Positions 41,184 through 53,600 are shown, numbered from the stretch's first letter. The stretch: DNA of 64,000 bases from Lenzites betulinus (GCA_022264855.1 JABYQU010000010.1:1-64000); one strand, 5' to 3'. Made by a program: numbers and translations. Notes: generated by a model from the sequence alone, not told the origin.

Positions 41184-43031
41184 TCATGCCAGAGACTCCC
41201 ATATCGGGGACTTGGTGGATCCGGATGTAGCATGAGCAGCTGATGATGGAGAAAACCAGCAGCGGATCAGGGCTGAGAAGATGGCCACACACAACGCCCC
41301 GCTGACTAAGTACGATGCGCGCCACAGAGTACCTTGCAATACCTTTGAATGAGCCTGGCGCGCGAACTCTGCAACGTCTGCAAACGATGCCCCAGGGTGC
41401 TGGATCACTGCAAGGCAGTAGGCCTTTGCAGCTCTAAGAACGGCCTGTGAGGGAGGCACATTCAGCGGCGATCAAGGGAATACGTTGAATTGGGTTACCT
41501 GGGACGGCCTGAGAACCGCCTGCTGGTCGGCGTCATCCCTAGCCGGAGGAAGCTCGTCGCGGATGGCCTCAAGCTTGGCAATCATGGTCCGTAGGTCCCG
41601 CATCGCATTATCGACACCATGAAGTCGTCCACCGACATCTTCATGCTGGTCGTAGATAAAGGCAACTTCGTTGGCCATACACTCGAGAAGCCCTTTGTCA
41701 GCGATGTGCTGGGCGTGCAAGGTTGCGATGTCGTTATGCGTCTTATTCAGCTTGCCCTGCAGTTCAGCAAGCGCACTTGTACTACGGCGTTGCTGGTCGC
41801 CCATGGCCTGCTGCTTCGGAGTGAGCTCCGCTACCCGGCAGAAGCGTCATTAGAAAACAGTCGTGAGTTTTTCGATGCCACTTACCCTCCATTTGGACAA
41901 GGAGCTCGGTAGCAGCATTCAGCAATTGTGAGACTTGATTTCGCGCGTCGAGGATTTTCTGTTCTGTGAGGTCGATGTTCTGCAACATGCGCTTCTATGA
42001 CAGATATGCTCGCGGGTTAAAGCACCACGGTGATACACTAAACGGCAGAAACGCACCTGTCGAGACTTAACAGCTTCCACGGTGTGGAAAAACTTTGGAT
42101 TATCCTGCTCTACGCCACGTCCGGGGATCTGCGGCAGGGTGGCGAGAGAAGACGAAACAGAAGACCAAAAAGATGTGGGAACCCCCGGCGTGCCGACCAC
42201 GTCTCTGCGAGGCTGCGAGGTTGCGTCTGGGACTACGACGATGATGTCCTTGATCACCGAAGCGTCAATGTGGCTGCTGGTACTGAACCGATACAGAAGT
42301 ATTAAGGTTAGCGTCAGGCCTTGAACATAATGAAAGTACTTACATGCTATCCACGGGTATGCTCTCAGAGATAACCTTGGAAGCGGCATTGCTATGCTCA
42401 TCGCTAGGTTTAACCGGACGACTTCGACACAGTTAGCTAGCTGGTAATAAACAGGGCGTATATAATGTGCTCACACAGGAGATGAGCTTGTCGAAGCCAT
42501 CGATGGACTCGTACTGCCCATGTTGCGCTCTGAGGTGCTGTCCGGGGTGCTTGGGCGAGAGGTGACTCTCCAGTGAACGAACGATGCCAATATCGGTGCT
42601 ATAGCATCATCTTGGTCCTGGTCACTTCCCAACGTAGACGATCCGTCCGAAGCAGGGATGTCGTTTTGGGAAGACACATCGTCCGAGGCGTCTGGCGGGC
42701 ATAAAGTGGCGTTGGTAGACGCGATTGACGGAGAAGGGGAAGCCGGACGCTGCATGGGGGACATGTAGCAGGTTTGGAAGGAATGCTGCCACCGTTCGCG
42801 ACGAATATGAAAGACCCACATTTCAATCACCTTTGTCAATGACGCTTTCCAAGCAAAGGTGACTGATTGTGCGTGCTTTATCCTCAGGTATGTTTCATCC
42901 ATGCGTTCCTTGTCCATGTATTCGGGGGCGTAATGGGAGAGTGAACGGGTGACATTGATATCCAAAGTTAAGCGAATTGAGTACAAATGACGCCCGAGAA
43001 CGACCAGAGTCAACGGAAGTTCCTCTGCCAT
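41184..43031 (-). CDS. Coiled-coil protein with C-terminal membrane anchor
   Basis: Six exons close in phase: 43031-42475, 42421-42344, 42282-42057, 41994-41886, 41830-41499, 41444-41184, giving 520 residues. The start is a globular part (MAEELPLTLVVLGRHLYSIR, YLRIKHAQSVTFAWKASLTK). A Ser/Pro/Asp-rich linker follows. From about residue 290, long coiled coils run: TEQKILDARNQVSQLLNAAT, ALAELQGKLNKTHNDIATLH, GVDNAMRDLRTMIAKLEAIR. Near the C-terminus a single hydrophobic helix, ASYLVSGALCVAIFSALIRC, is followed by a short Ser-rich tail. The design, coiled coil plus tail anchor, suggests a membrane-bound tether or fusion/organelle-contact factor; I cannot name the family. It ends 166 bp from the start of transposase copy 2 on the same strand. 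Confidence 0.7.
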
Positions 43032-43147
43032 TGGGGGAACTTCAAGAAGGAAGCAGATCTAGAGCAGCACTGCGTAGGCGCTGCGTAGTATACTAGGCTC
43101 AGGAACACGTGGCGCCGCTGAGGCTGGGCGCTCGCTGACTCCGAACT

Positions 43148-43185
43148 CACTCACAAACTCACAAACTCACAAACTCACAAACTTA
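43148..43185. repeat. ACTCACAA microsatellite
   Basis: Four to five tandem copies of the 8-bp unit ACTCACAA, followed by CAACGTTCAACATTCAACGTTCA, which repeats a 10-bp CAACGTTCAA unit. It lies about 120 bases upstream of the start codon of the coiled-coil gene, in its presumed promoter. Confidence 0.75.
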
Positions 43186-44113
43186 ACGTACTCAACGTTC
43201 AACATTCAACGTTCAATGACTCAACCGCCGAGTGATCGACGTTAACGTTGACTTTTTCTCCCCTCCACCAGGAATTAACAGACCATCCGGAGTCTCCCTG
43301 CACCCCGTAACCTTGCGCAGGGCAGAGTCATAGATCTCCTCGTCGGCACACTAGACTACTGCATAGCACAGGCAGGACGGACTGAACTTCTGGTGAGACG
43401 CAAGAGCCTTGATATACGTACCAACTGATTCAAAGGATGCTATGAGTTTCTAGATCCCGAACAGTATACAGCTGGCTTTCAGGTGATGTGGACATGGACA
43501 CTGTAAGCTCCCAGTTTCTAGTAAGTCTTCGCCACTTCTGCTTGCGGTCACATGCTGCAGCCCCTTTGATGCGGACAATTTTGCATGGAAGAATATCGAG
43601 GCGAACCTGGGCACGCTCTATGTCACCAGCCACGACCCTAGCCTCCTGCTATGTGCTCTCTATACACGCCCAAGTCCGTGTAGGTACGTCCTTCGAACCA
43701 ACTCGCACTTTCACCTAGGCAGACGTATTTGGGTGAGACATAGCTTGTTTGCCGCTCATCGTTTGTGGATTGGCGAGAAGGTGTAAGACAGGTATGTAGC
43801 TTGTGCTGATGTGCTACTGCTCATTACTCGCCCAACTACACCACACACCCCGCACATGTCGTGCCGCTGCAGGGGCGCACAACGGGGGGCGTGGTGAGGC
43901 GGAGCATTGGGCGACGGTGGGAGGTGCGACACGTCAAAGTGCCGCACGCACTGTGCGGACATGGACGGGTCAAGCGACGAGCGCGGGCGCCGTTGTTGTT
44001 GTATTTTCGTGCCAAGCCCTCCGAACACACGCCGGAGGTTTGACATTGACGAGGAGCTGTGGGCGGTAGGCCAAGAGCCCTATTCGCTGAAACGGTGAGT
44101 CAGTATGCGATCT
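43186..44113. other. Stretch without a resolved gene
   Basis: A plus-strand piece near 44035-44097 (FDIDEELWAVGQEPYSLKR) is protein-like and ends at a GTGAGT donor, but no acceptor in matching phase follows. The opposite strand is also open. Nothing else is supported. Confidence 0.25.
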
Positions 44114-44944
44114 TTACCAGGAGGAGTACTTGGAGCAAAAGACACTCATGTCCATCAAAGCCGACTTCTTCCCAAACAAATTGAATGCCTTCCCATTCGA
44201 CTGCGCCTCCGCTGCTTCCGCTGCGGTCTGTGCCCTCGCCGGCCGCAGGCGCGCCGTTGCAGGGGCCAGGGCGCCGCCTATTGTCACCATCAGCGCCGGC
44301 GTAGGGGCGGCCCTAAACTGCTCCAGGATGCTTCTCAGACAAGTCCGTCTCCTCGATCGACGACTGGATGAGCAGCACGCTCTTCCGCACATCCTGCCTG
44401 CCCCGCATACTCTGCACGTGGCTCGCGTCAGACAACCGTGAGATCGACACGTCGCGTGTGCAAGAGAGCGTCGTCGGCATCGGCAGCGCTGACTTGGTGC
44501 CTGACGAGGACGCGGCGGTTGCGTACAGCGGCGTCGACGGGCGCTGCGCGGTGACGAGATCAGAGGCTGTTTCTCCTTGTGCGGCTTTGCGCACACGGTG
44601 CCCGCGGGGGAGGCTGCGAGAGGTGTTTGTGCGTCGTTGTCATCGTCGTCGACGGCGGAGAGTAGGTGGTCTTGAGGCGATGTGGAGATGTACATGGAGA
44701 CGACGAGTGGCGCCGCAGCGTCGAACGGACTGCTCGGCGCGGTCTTGAAGTCCTCGACGGTTGCCTCGAGGGGCGACGCGACACCTGTGGGGGAGGGAAT
44801 GTCGGTGAACATCGCCTGTACAGGGCTCCTGTCGCCAATCACACTGTCACTGCCTGCACCCCGCACTGCGTCCTCGCCGTCCATCTTGTGCGGAGTGTGA
44901 GAGGTCGGTTCGAACGAGTCCTTGTGATTAGCAGAGCCAGCCAT
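44114..44944 (-). pseudogene. Acidic/Ala-rich protein gene with two frame changes
   Basis: ATG 44944 opens a convincing N-terminus: MAGSANHKDSFEPTSHTPHK, TDIPSPTGVASPLEATVEDF and SMYISTSPQDHLLSAVDDDD. Near 44590 the good reading moves to another frame (SDLVTAQRPSTPLYATAASS, VRKSVLLIQSSIEETDLSEK), and near 44330 it moves back (LEQFRAAPTPALMVTIGGAL, GKAFNLFGKKSALMDMSVF). No introns fit the changes. The family is not recognised. Either the gene is broken or the sequence has indels here; the opposite strand has competing frames in the last 200 bases, which lowers confidence. Confidence 0.35.
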
Positions 44945-45545
44945 GGTCCTCTTTTCCGTGCGACTGCCCCGCCTCCAACTGCGGCTAGCTCCAAGTTACA
45001 ACAAGAAGAGTTTAGATAGGGGTCGATGCTGGACCACCGCGACAGGCTGTCCCACACGGTGCGTCGTTCGCATCCGAGCAGTGAGCACGAAGCACTCACT
45101 CGACTGTTAGTAACGTTCATACTTAGTAAATACCATGCGTGCTCCCCACTCGATCCGTCCTCGACGCATCAGTGCTGGCGAGAACTACTCGGCCCAAATG
45201 CATTCGCCTGCGCGCCACCACGACACTTTTAGAATGCGTGCACCATTAGCCGTTGTGTGCGCCGTCTGGCTTGACCGGCTTTGGTGACCATGTCTCCGAC
45301 GTAGATCCTATTCGACTCGGAATAAACGATACATATCTGTTGCAGACGACGGCAACGGCTGGGTGCATCAAAAACCTCGCCTGGAGGGAAAAAGCTACCA
45401 GTGCCAAGTCTCTCTCTCATACCCTCCACCCCTAGTCCATATTCCGGGTACGCTCCAGCACCGCAAGATGCACCTGTATGGCATTTTCTTGTTCCGCACA
45501 ACGCTATAGGTTGTATGGCAGATGGGTCAGCATCTGAGCGTCATA
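44945..45545. other. Spacer, no gene seen
   Basis: About 600 bases with short frames only, between the broken acidic-protein gene and the end of the next minus-strand gene. Confidence 0.3.
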
Positions 45546-46745
45546 TCAGCGAAATGCATAACACACCGCCATGAGGTGTACACATTTCACCCGCGCCCAG
45601 TCGTAACGGCAACAGCTATACAGCAGAGTATCGAGGGACAGCTGTACACCCCCAAGCGTCACGAGGGTTGAGGATCTACAGTTCGCGGCTTCAACGAATT
45701 CCTATGCAGCAAATACTTATCAGTAAGGAGGAGGTGGTCTACATTACGGGACACATCACCTCAAGCATCCGCTGTTTGTTCTTATGGGTGACACCGTGCT
45801 CTTGTATGACAAGCTCGACTTCACGAAATCGCTCGATGCTCCTCAGAAATTGTCCAACGGGGATGGAAGTAGCCGTGTGGGAGAACAAAGTGTCGATCTG
45901 AGAGTCGCATAACTCGTCACATCGAGCACGAGCGTTGAGCCGCTCCTGATGAAGACGAGCAAGGGTTAAGAAGATCATCCTCAGCGAACCGAGGAAAAAG
46001 TTGAGGTCATATGTAGATTTCTCATGCAACTGCTCTATGCAGTGCGAGAAGCCCGCCTGAAGTAGGATCAGCAAAGTAGGACATAGAGAGAGGATAGAGC
46101 AAGGCGAACCTGTGTAAGCACCGTCTTCCATTTTCCATCCTCCCCAACAGCCATCAAACCAAGCCCAGCCACGTCCGCCTTCAGTTCTTTGAAGTTCTGT
46201 TGCAGGACTGGTCGTGCTTCCTCGATACGCTCTTGATCGGTCGCGTCCATGCTGAGGTAGTAACCGTCAAAGAGGAACACAAACTGAGTCGATGTTAGCA
46301 TAGGAACAAGCATCACTGTCAAGTGCGCACCTTGTCCCACGTATCCTGGACTATCTGAAGCCTCTCGCACAAGTCGTGGAGACACGTTTGCAGGTCGTCC
46401 ACGAGATCATGTCCGCGCACAGGATACAGCTGCATCAACATGTCACGACGAGATGTGAGCTCAGCTCGAGCGCGAGTGTGAAAGGCCGAGTTCTGGTAGA
46501 AAAGCCGTAGGGCTAGGACTCGTGCCCACTCATCTGACACAGGAGGCGGTAGGTCGTGCATGTCCCCTATTCTGTGGAAGCTAGTCATCTCCGGTCTCAA
46601 GCGTCGACAAGGGAGATGTGGCTCACTTTTTCAGGTCATCATCGAGGCCGTCTAAACGTTTCCGAAGGAGTGCGCTCATCCGGGATACCGCTCGGAGGGC
46701 GTCGGATAGCTGGTGCAGCGGTGTAGAGTCTGTGGGGTGGTCCAT
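45546..46745 (-). CDS. Helical protein of unknown function
   Basis: Five exons close in phase: 46745-46627, 46580-46331, 46283-46110, 46056-45760, 45701-45546, giving 331 residues. The protein is largely helical: LHQLSDALRAVSRMSALLRK, HDLVDDLQTCLHDLCERLQI, EARPVLQQNFKELKADVAGL and MIFLTLARLHQERLNARARC. No cysteine cluster, signal peptide or membrane segment is seen. The final exon, after the GCATAG acceptor at 45702, continues EFVEAANC and then reads 45 less typical residues, so the true end could be earlier through another intron. The helical, coiled-coil-like build recalls large scaffolds or exocyst-like subunits, but no assignment is possible. Confidence 0.6.
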
Positions 46746-47253
46746 CTAAGCTGTTGAGGGTATTGGTTGAAAGACAGATGGAGAAAGACGAAGTCTGAAG
46801 CGGACTTACATGACTTTGGGGAGTGTGCCACTCGGATGTGTCCGAGCCATGATGCGTGGTCGGATGAGCTTGCTATGTCCATTTCTTGTGCCATTTGCAG
46901 GAAACATGGTTGTGGGATATCTGGATAGTTCTGTCATTAGTGAACGAATTTCACTGTATCTGTTTGGCACCACACTGACAGTATGAGCGCAGGCAGTATT
47001 GAGCGTAATACCAGGAGCCTTCGTCAAGAGCTACTAATAAGTACTTGAGCAGCACTCAGCGCTAAGAGCACCCGGACAGGCGTTAAATAATGTCCTCAAA
47101 TCACTCCAGGGCTTCTCCACGTGCACGATTCGAGGAGCGCGAGCGCTGAAAGGACTCCAGATCTCCTCGAGATCCTCGGCGGGGTGCTCACTACACAGGT
47201 CGACATTGGTACAAACACCTTTGTCTCTCATATCAACTCCCGCAAGCACACTC
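46746..47253. other. Divergent spacer between two genes
   Basis: About 500 bases between the divergent starts of the helical-protein gene (minus) and the next plus-strand gene, so it should hold both promoters. No motif stands out. Confidence 0.3.
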
Positions 47254-48256
47254 ATGGCGTACCGTCTTCAATCCGCCACCCCGCTCCTCCTCCTTCAGCG
47301 CAACTGCACTTGCCAACACTTGCTATGGCCCGCCTTACATATCACGAATGTAAGATTCGTCTGATTCACCCCGGCTTGAAGTTTATCTCAGTATTAGTAC
47401 CTAGGCGTGCAGCAGATCTTGAAAGACATTGCCCGCAACAGCGGCACTTCAATTCTCTACGATGAACTCGTCGACCGTGGTACGTTGTGGTTCGTGGTCG
47501 TATGATTATACCGTGCCGTGTTAACACCCCCTCGTTCATCATCTGTGCACTTAGTCATCAGAGAGAAGCATTCAATTGGAGAACCGATACCTCCAAGCCA
47601 CCGTCATCTCATATGGTGCTCCCTGGTCTCTGAGGTTCGCCCACAATATATTTGTAAAAAATCTCGCTGATAATCTCGGAACAGGCCGAGAAAGACTATA
47701 TTCGCCTCGAAGGAGAAAGAAGTGGTGCAAAAGCTTTCCTCACCCCCGCAGGATTAGAGCTGTAAGTACCGAGTATACGTTGTAGCCCACATGGTCCAAT
47801 CCTACCCATAGTTACACGAAGACTCCTGTGCCGGAGCCCGTTGTAACTGTCGACCCTCGTGAGGAGGTACACTTTCCTTTGTACCTGTCCCATGCAAACG
47901 TCCTCTGATACTACGCGCACATTCAGCTGCGCAAAGAATATCTGGAACTAGACAAGATTGTTACAGAGATTATGCAAGCTCTGCATGGATCTGCGTCTCC
48001 AAACCTGTTGCTCGACGCTCACAATGTGCCGAGTTTGGTAAGTGGTAGTGTATCTGGTACCTTGAAGTCTTCGAGCATGTCCATTGTCACCACAGGTCCG
48101 CAACAGTGTTGAGGCAATCCTCACCGTAGAAGATACAGTGAGTTCGCACACATTCCATTACGCAGCTCTGGTAGGCTAACAATATCTCAGAACAAGGATA
48201 TCTTGGAGCGGATTGACATGACCGCCGATCACATAGACCACCTGCTAGCACAGTAG
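47254..48256 (+). CDS. Small coiled-coil protein, unrecognised
   Basis: The C-terminal exons close in phase: 47685-47761, 47812-47866, 47927-48037, 48096-48137, 48191-48256. They encode DYIRLEGERSGAKAFLTPAG, YTKTPVPEPVVTVDPREE, LRKEYLELDKIVTEIMQALH and then a helical tail ending DMTADHIDHLLAQ. Upstream exons are likely at 47254-47349 and 47412 to about 47488 (QILKDIARNSGTSILYDELV) and about 47560-47620 (ERSIQLENRYLQATVIS), but the junction into 47685 does not close in phase, so the 5' part is uncertain. The heptad-like pattern and small size suggest a subunit of a multi-protein complex. No family is recognised. Confidence 0.6.
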
Positions 48257-48687
48257 ACAGGGTACCATACTACCTCGTTCTCATCATCAATAAAGCATGT
48301 CGTCTCCACTTTGGCGTGCTCAGGGGTGCTGTACCGTCACGGCGGTCAACCAGATAATCTGCCGAGGGGAAGTATGTGCCATAAACTGCGATTTATCACA
48401 GATGCACGACTATGTAGGGCGCCTCAACATCGCTACCTTCTCTAGCACTCCACCTGAGATGCTGCTGAACGTTGAACATCATGCATCAGTACTTGGGTAC
48501 GAGGTGCGAAATCGCTTGCATCTGCGCTTCAGTTGAGACACGAGCTTGACTTGATTTGTACTAAATTCACACGCTCCTTACAGTGCACATTGCATGCATC
48601 GAGGCAGGCATCGGTGCATAACTCTATCATCCCATCCATCCATCCCTCAAGGGCCTCACAACGACAATCCGTGTACTCAACGCTACA
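48257..48687. other. Spacer, no gene seen
   Basis: About 430 bases with a CATCCATCCATCC microsatellite near 48632. No convincing frame. Confidence 0.3.
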
Positions 48688-49187
48688 ATGGCAAGGATCC
48701 GCCGTTTAGGGCTCCGCGCGTCTCAGACAGGTAAGTCAACGGTAAACGTGCTAGTACAGGCTCTAGCTCTCACACCACCAACCACTACTCAGATCAGTTG
48801 CGAGTCATCTTCACAAAGAGGCTCGAGAGACTCCGCACACGCCATATTGGGCGTAGCCACATTTTACGCATCAATCCTAGACATCGCATAGGCCGATGTG
48901 AGTATTGAAACCGCCCTTCCACCGCATGTCAGCATCGCTGACTTCCCTGTGCCCCAGACATTGAAGGCCTTGAGGAAGAGCTCATCTTGTGCAAATTGGC
49001 AATGCGATCGGATGGAAGAATTCCGGAGCAAAGCCAGATGGACGCATACCGCTCCCTCTGGTTTATTGCTGAAAGCCGTTTGAAGGAGCTGGGCGATGTC
49101 CTGGTGAATCATCTGGACGAGGACATTGTCAAATCCATCCTTCCCTATCACAATAAATTCAAGCATCGCTATCTGGGAGACCTCTAA
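48688..49187 (+). CDS. Small basic protein, unrecognised
   Basis: Three exons close in phase: 48688-48730, 48793-48897, 48958-49187, giving 125 residues. The N-terminal third is very basic (FTKRLERLRTRHIGRSHILR); the rest is helical (LEEELILCKLAMRSDGRIPE, WFIAESRLKELGDVLVNHLD). A basic N-terminus followed by helices would suit a mitochondrial or nucleic-acid-binding protein, but this is speculation. Introns have GTAAGT/CTCAG and GTGAGT/CCCAG ends. Confidence 0.55.
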
Positions 49188-49660
49188 CTTTAGGTGAGTA
49201 AAATGTAAATGTTTGACAAGGCTGTCTTATGCTAAGATGATTCTCCTTGAGGTCTTCAACGTGCTCCCTCCCATCATAACTGCCGCCTGCTCTTATGCTC
49301 ACGTTCAGTTCATTTCCAGCCTCCTGCACTCTAACTCTTGCTTGTCTCGTGCTCTTAGCTTTTAGAATGTACATACCTGGGTTTCTCACATGCTTTGTTG
49401 TACTTTCTGCCATAAATTCGCATATGCAGCTTCGCTATCCGATCACAAGGCTGATGTGGGAGAGGGGCCACACCGCAAAGTTCCACGGGGGTAGACCAAA
49501 CACGCTATCTATATTACAACGGTCACCGCCGCCTACCCCCACCTGCCTTCGACAACGCCAAGATTGACGCGTCTCCAGCGAGCAGCAAGTCAGAGCGACG
49601 GAGAGAGCGTGCAGCCGTCTAGCAATGAACAAGCAGCGAGCGAATGGAATGTCCCGAGCC

Positions 49661-49810
49661 TCAAAACGGCCACGACATCGAGAGCACCGCGCTCTTCTCG
49701 ATGACCCACTGGAGCCACGGCCAGTCGTCGTCATCATCGTCGTCGTCGTCATCGCCGTCGCCCGGCGCAGGGTCCGCAGGCGGCGCCGGCTTCGGCTCCT
49801 CGTAATACAT
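49661..49810 (-). CDS. 49-residue acidic microprotein candidate
   Basis: ATG 49810 to TGA 49661-49663. The start is Pro/Ala-rich (MYYEEPKPAPPADPAPGDG), followed by ten consecutive aspartates and a hydrophobic, Trp-rich end (WPWLQWVIEKSAVLSMSWPF). Too short to judge by composition alone; the Asp run comes from a GTC/ATC repeat on the plus strand at 49726-49757 and could be a microsatellite by-product. The ordered W-x-W-x2-W tail is the only argument for a real product. Confidence 0.3.
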   Translation of the reverse strand: MYYEEPKPAPPADPAPGDGDDDDDDDDDDWPWLQWVIEKSAVLSMSWPF

Positions 49811-50678
49811 ATTAAGAGTTTATACAACTGTGTAGGACGGGCGGGGATGCACAGAGATCGTGCGAGCATATGACCAGACATGGCGTCGGACTTGTGCACG
49901 CTTTCATGAGCTTGACCGTGGCTGGTGAACTGAGGAACACCGGCTTTCCAGCCACACCTCGTAGGGACATACTCCCCCTCTAAAACCAGTTGAACGGAGG
50001 GTGCATGCGTCCGGTGCGTTGTGCGAGCGCCTGGAAGTGTGCGAGACTTGTGAGTTGGCGGAGGTGATCGTGCTCTTCTTGTCATGTGGAACACGATGGG
50101 TCCGGCAGGCGATAGTCCAAGCTCAAATTGTCCTGTTGGGTGTGTCAGTGTACTGGCGGAATTGAATACGATCCCGGGTTACATGGATAGTGGCATCAGA
50201 GTCGAGTGAGTGAGTCGAGGTAGTAGGCATCGGGGTCGTGCACAGCGAGGGCGGTGGCATCGGCACCAGGGGAGCTGTCAGCGACTGACATTCTGCTGCA
50301 CGGGCATGTCACTGTCACTGTCCTTCGAGTACTCATCAGCGTGTGGTCCGCCGCTGGTCGAGCGGGAGTCTGAGTCGTGAGCAGGTACCTATCTTCGCGT
50401 GCATAGTGGCCGCGTTTGCTACAATTGCGGCGCGTTGTAGCGCGTTGTGCTGTCCTTTTCGGCGGCCTTCGGTGTGGTGTCTTTGTCATCGTCGCGCTTG
50501 CCGGTGGTTTTCCTGAAGGATGCATGCAATCAGCTTTGCGGAGGTGAGCTTCGGTTCGTCCCTGCACCCATTCATCCTCACGGTGTCGCGCCCTGTAATC
50601 ACTCATGAGTAGCTCTCATCCCTACGTCATTTAATTGTCCCCAGCACTTCCGCTTCTGTACATGACGTGCCTAGTACA
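49811..50678. other. Spacer without a supported gene
   Basis: Basic frames of 130-220 codons are open on the minus strand (starts at 50606 and 50094) but read as Arg/Thr/Ser-rich low complexity with no domain character. CAACGCGCTACAACGCGCC-type repeats occur near 50430. Confidence 0.3.
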
Positions 50679-53600
50679 CTACTCATCCATATCCCAACTA
50701 TCCTCACTGCTGTGATCACCGTCCTCACCCTCGTCGATGGTGAAGTTGTATTGTTCCGGGTTAATGCGCAGTCTCGCCACTTCGTTTTTCTTCAAAGCTC
50801 CCAGCCACGCAGAGTCGTAGCAGTTCTTCCAGAGCCCCGGAGGCGCAACCGCTTTCGGGTTGAGCTTCTTGGTCGGTATACGCGTTCGGAATGAGTTCCC
50901 TCCCTTTTCATTGTGTTTGCCGACCGGAGGACACAGATCGTCTTCGGCGAAGTCGTCTATCTTCTCCATGAGCTTCCTGTAATCGTAGCTCATCCACTCA
51001 GAACGGAGCGTTGAGAATGAGTATGGGCGCGTCTTCTTGCCCGACTCGTCGCGGTCAGTTTCGTCATCACTCATGTGAACCGCTCGAAGGTGTGCGAAAA
51101 GTTCCTTGTGTCGGTGCAATCTGGGTCGGCTGTCGATAGCATTGGTCCGTGATGCGAGGAGCTGCGTTGAGGTGAGTTCCTTGCATCCGAGGAACAACGA
51201 TGTCACATACCGTGCCTCTGCGTGAGTTCTGTCTCACTCTCTGTCTCCTTGAGTTGACGTCCTCCTGCGCAGGAGGGGTAATAATCGCACGATAGTTGTC
51301 TCGGCATGTGTCCATGTACATGTCGAAGCCAGCGGTGATGTGTTCAGGAGTGATGTAGCGCTTCGGAATTCCCAGATCCTCATAGCCACCCCCCTCAAAA
51401 GAGCGTAGCAAATCCCGGGTGAAGAACTCACGTGCCTCGAGGTTGTATGAGCAGGTCAGCCATGGCCTTGTAAAGTCGACCCGGAAGGCACGAGAGGCAA
51501 ACCAGTCCTTCTCTCCACTCAGCTCGTACATCTCAAACTCGTCCTTCGTTAACGGCGGACAAAGTTCAGCCATTCTGCGGTAATTGCGCCCAGTGAAGCC
51601 CAATAGATGGCGAAAGTGGGCATGGATAGCCCGCTGCAAATTGATGAGTCTTGTGCACACAAAACAACCCGGAACCGAACGCACCTGCAACTTGTTGAGA
51701 TGTGTCTTCTCGAATTGCTGCCGCGCTAGCAACTCCTCTGCGGACAGCCGCGGAGGAGCTTGCGGGTCCATCACGAGTCTTGTCTCCATGCCGCGTGACG
51801 CACGAGCTTTTGTTGCCGTGATTCGTTGTCCCCTAGGAGAGGGGGAAAGGTTGGGGGAGAAGTGAGACTTGGCTAATTTCTTCTCAAGACTCTTGACACT
51901 TCCGAGCACCCGATCCCTTCAAAACAGTACATCAACAACGATCTCTTCGTGGATAGGAGAAAACCTACTGGAATTCCTGGTTCTGGAGCTCACGTTCCAG
52001 CATGTGCGTAGCTAACTGGTTCCATTTTTCGAGAAGAAAGGTGGGAACCCCACCGGGCGCAGTCGGCGAACTTGATGCAGTTGTCATATCCTGTGAGCCC
52101 GACCCGGAAGCCTTGTTAGGCGGTGTGGATTTTGGTGTAGTAGAGGCAGGAGCAGTAGGCTGTTTCTTGGGCGTAGCCATGGCTACGTCGTTGTCATCCT
52201 CATCGCCATAGGGGAAGTCGCGGTAGGAGCAATCGTCGTCGTCACGGTCTAGACAGCGGCGTTCGTCATCGTTGCGGTCAAGACGGCGGCGTTCGTCATC
52301 ATCGCGGTCGAAGCGGTGGCGGTCGTTGTCGCCATCAGCATCATGGTCGTTGTTGTCACCGTCGCGGGACGCGTACGGGTGGCGGTCGTCGTCATCGTTG
52401 TCGCCATCAGCATCATGGTCGTTGTTGTCACCGTCGCGGGACGCATACGGGTGGCGGTCGTCGTCATCGTTGTCGCCATTGTTGTTATTGCTATTGTTGT
52501 TGTTGTTGTTGTTATTGTCGCTGTTGGCATCCCTGTCGCCGTTGTCGCTGTTGCCGCCGTTGTTGTTGTTGTTGTAGTCAAAGTCGTAGGAGCGGCGATT
52601 GCCATTGTCGTCGCGGTAGAAGCGGTGGATGCCGTTGTCGTCACAGTAGGGACGGCGGTTTTCGTCGCCACGGTAGGAGTGGCGTACGTTGTCGTCTGGA
52701 GGGTCCGGGGAGCCGTCGCGTATGCGTTTCCTTGTCGAGCGATTGAAGGCACCGTGACCATTCGCAGCGAGCGTCTCGTCCACACCCTACAATTATTCTT
52801 GTTGATACACTCTGAATACACCGGCGTAAGGGTACATACCTTGGCTGACCGGCGTGAGGTTGTGTTGTGCAATTCCATGTCGATATCATGCATGATTTGC
52901 CTCTGTTCATCCTGTGTTTGCGTCAATGCATGACAGCACCACAAATGTTCTCGAACTCTTACCTCGTCGGTTAACATACTCGTGGAATTCATGAACCTCT
53001 GTGGTTCTCTGGGTACGTTGGTATCGCCTGGCATCCCGTACTGCGGGGGACGGGGAGGGGGGTCAGCATAAAACCTGTGTGCCGAATATGGAGCTTGCTG
53101 TGATTGCGGGGGACGGGGAGGGGGGTTAACATAAAACCCGTGCACCGGATATGGAGCTTGCTGTGGGCCTTGTTGCATGCCTGGTAGATTGGCAAAGGCA
53201 GCAGGCGCACCCCCTAGCAGACCCTCTGGGTGTCGGTATCCGTTGTAAGGGTATGCTTGCGGCTGGATGTCTGGATGGTATCCCGAGCGTGGATTGTCGG
53301 GATGACCCTGGACACCGGTATATCCTGGATAGGTGTTGAAGGCAGGCTGGCCATGATGATATTGTGTTTGAGCCGCCTGTGATTGAGGTCAGATATCCAC
53401 GGGCTTGCCGCATGAGAGTGGTCACTCACCAAGTTTTGAGCGCTATATCCTTGTTGTTCCTGGGCCATTCGACCATTAGATATGTGCTATACGACTGCAC
53501 GTATGTGACCACTCACCCAGGTTCCAGGCCTCGCTTCACTTCTTCCACTCGATATTCGGTTGCGTGTCCCTCCTTCAGATACTTTGTGTACCCCTCCTTC

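Noticed and set aside
45229..45501. 90-codon minus-strand frame near 45.3 kb
   Set aside because: Mixed composition with no splice partners or motif. An equally long frame is open on the other strand.
52249..53178. Thr/Ala/Met-rich frame antiparallel or out of phase with the 906-residue gene
   Set aside because: It is the shifted reading of the Asn/Asp trinucleotide repeats. The spliced gene explains the region with all phases closed.
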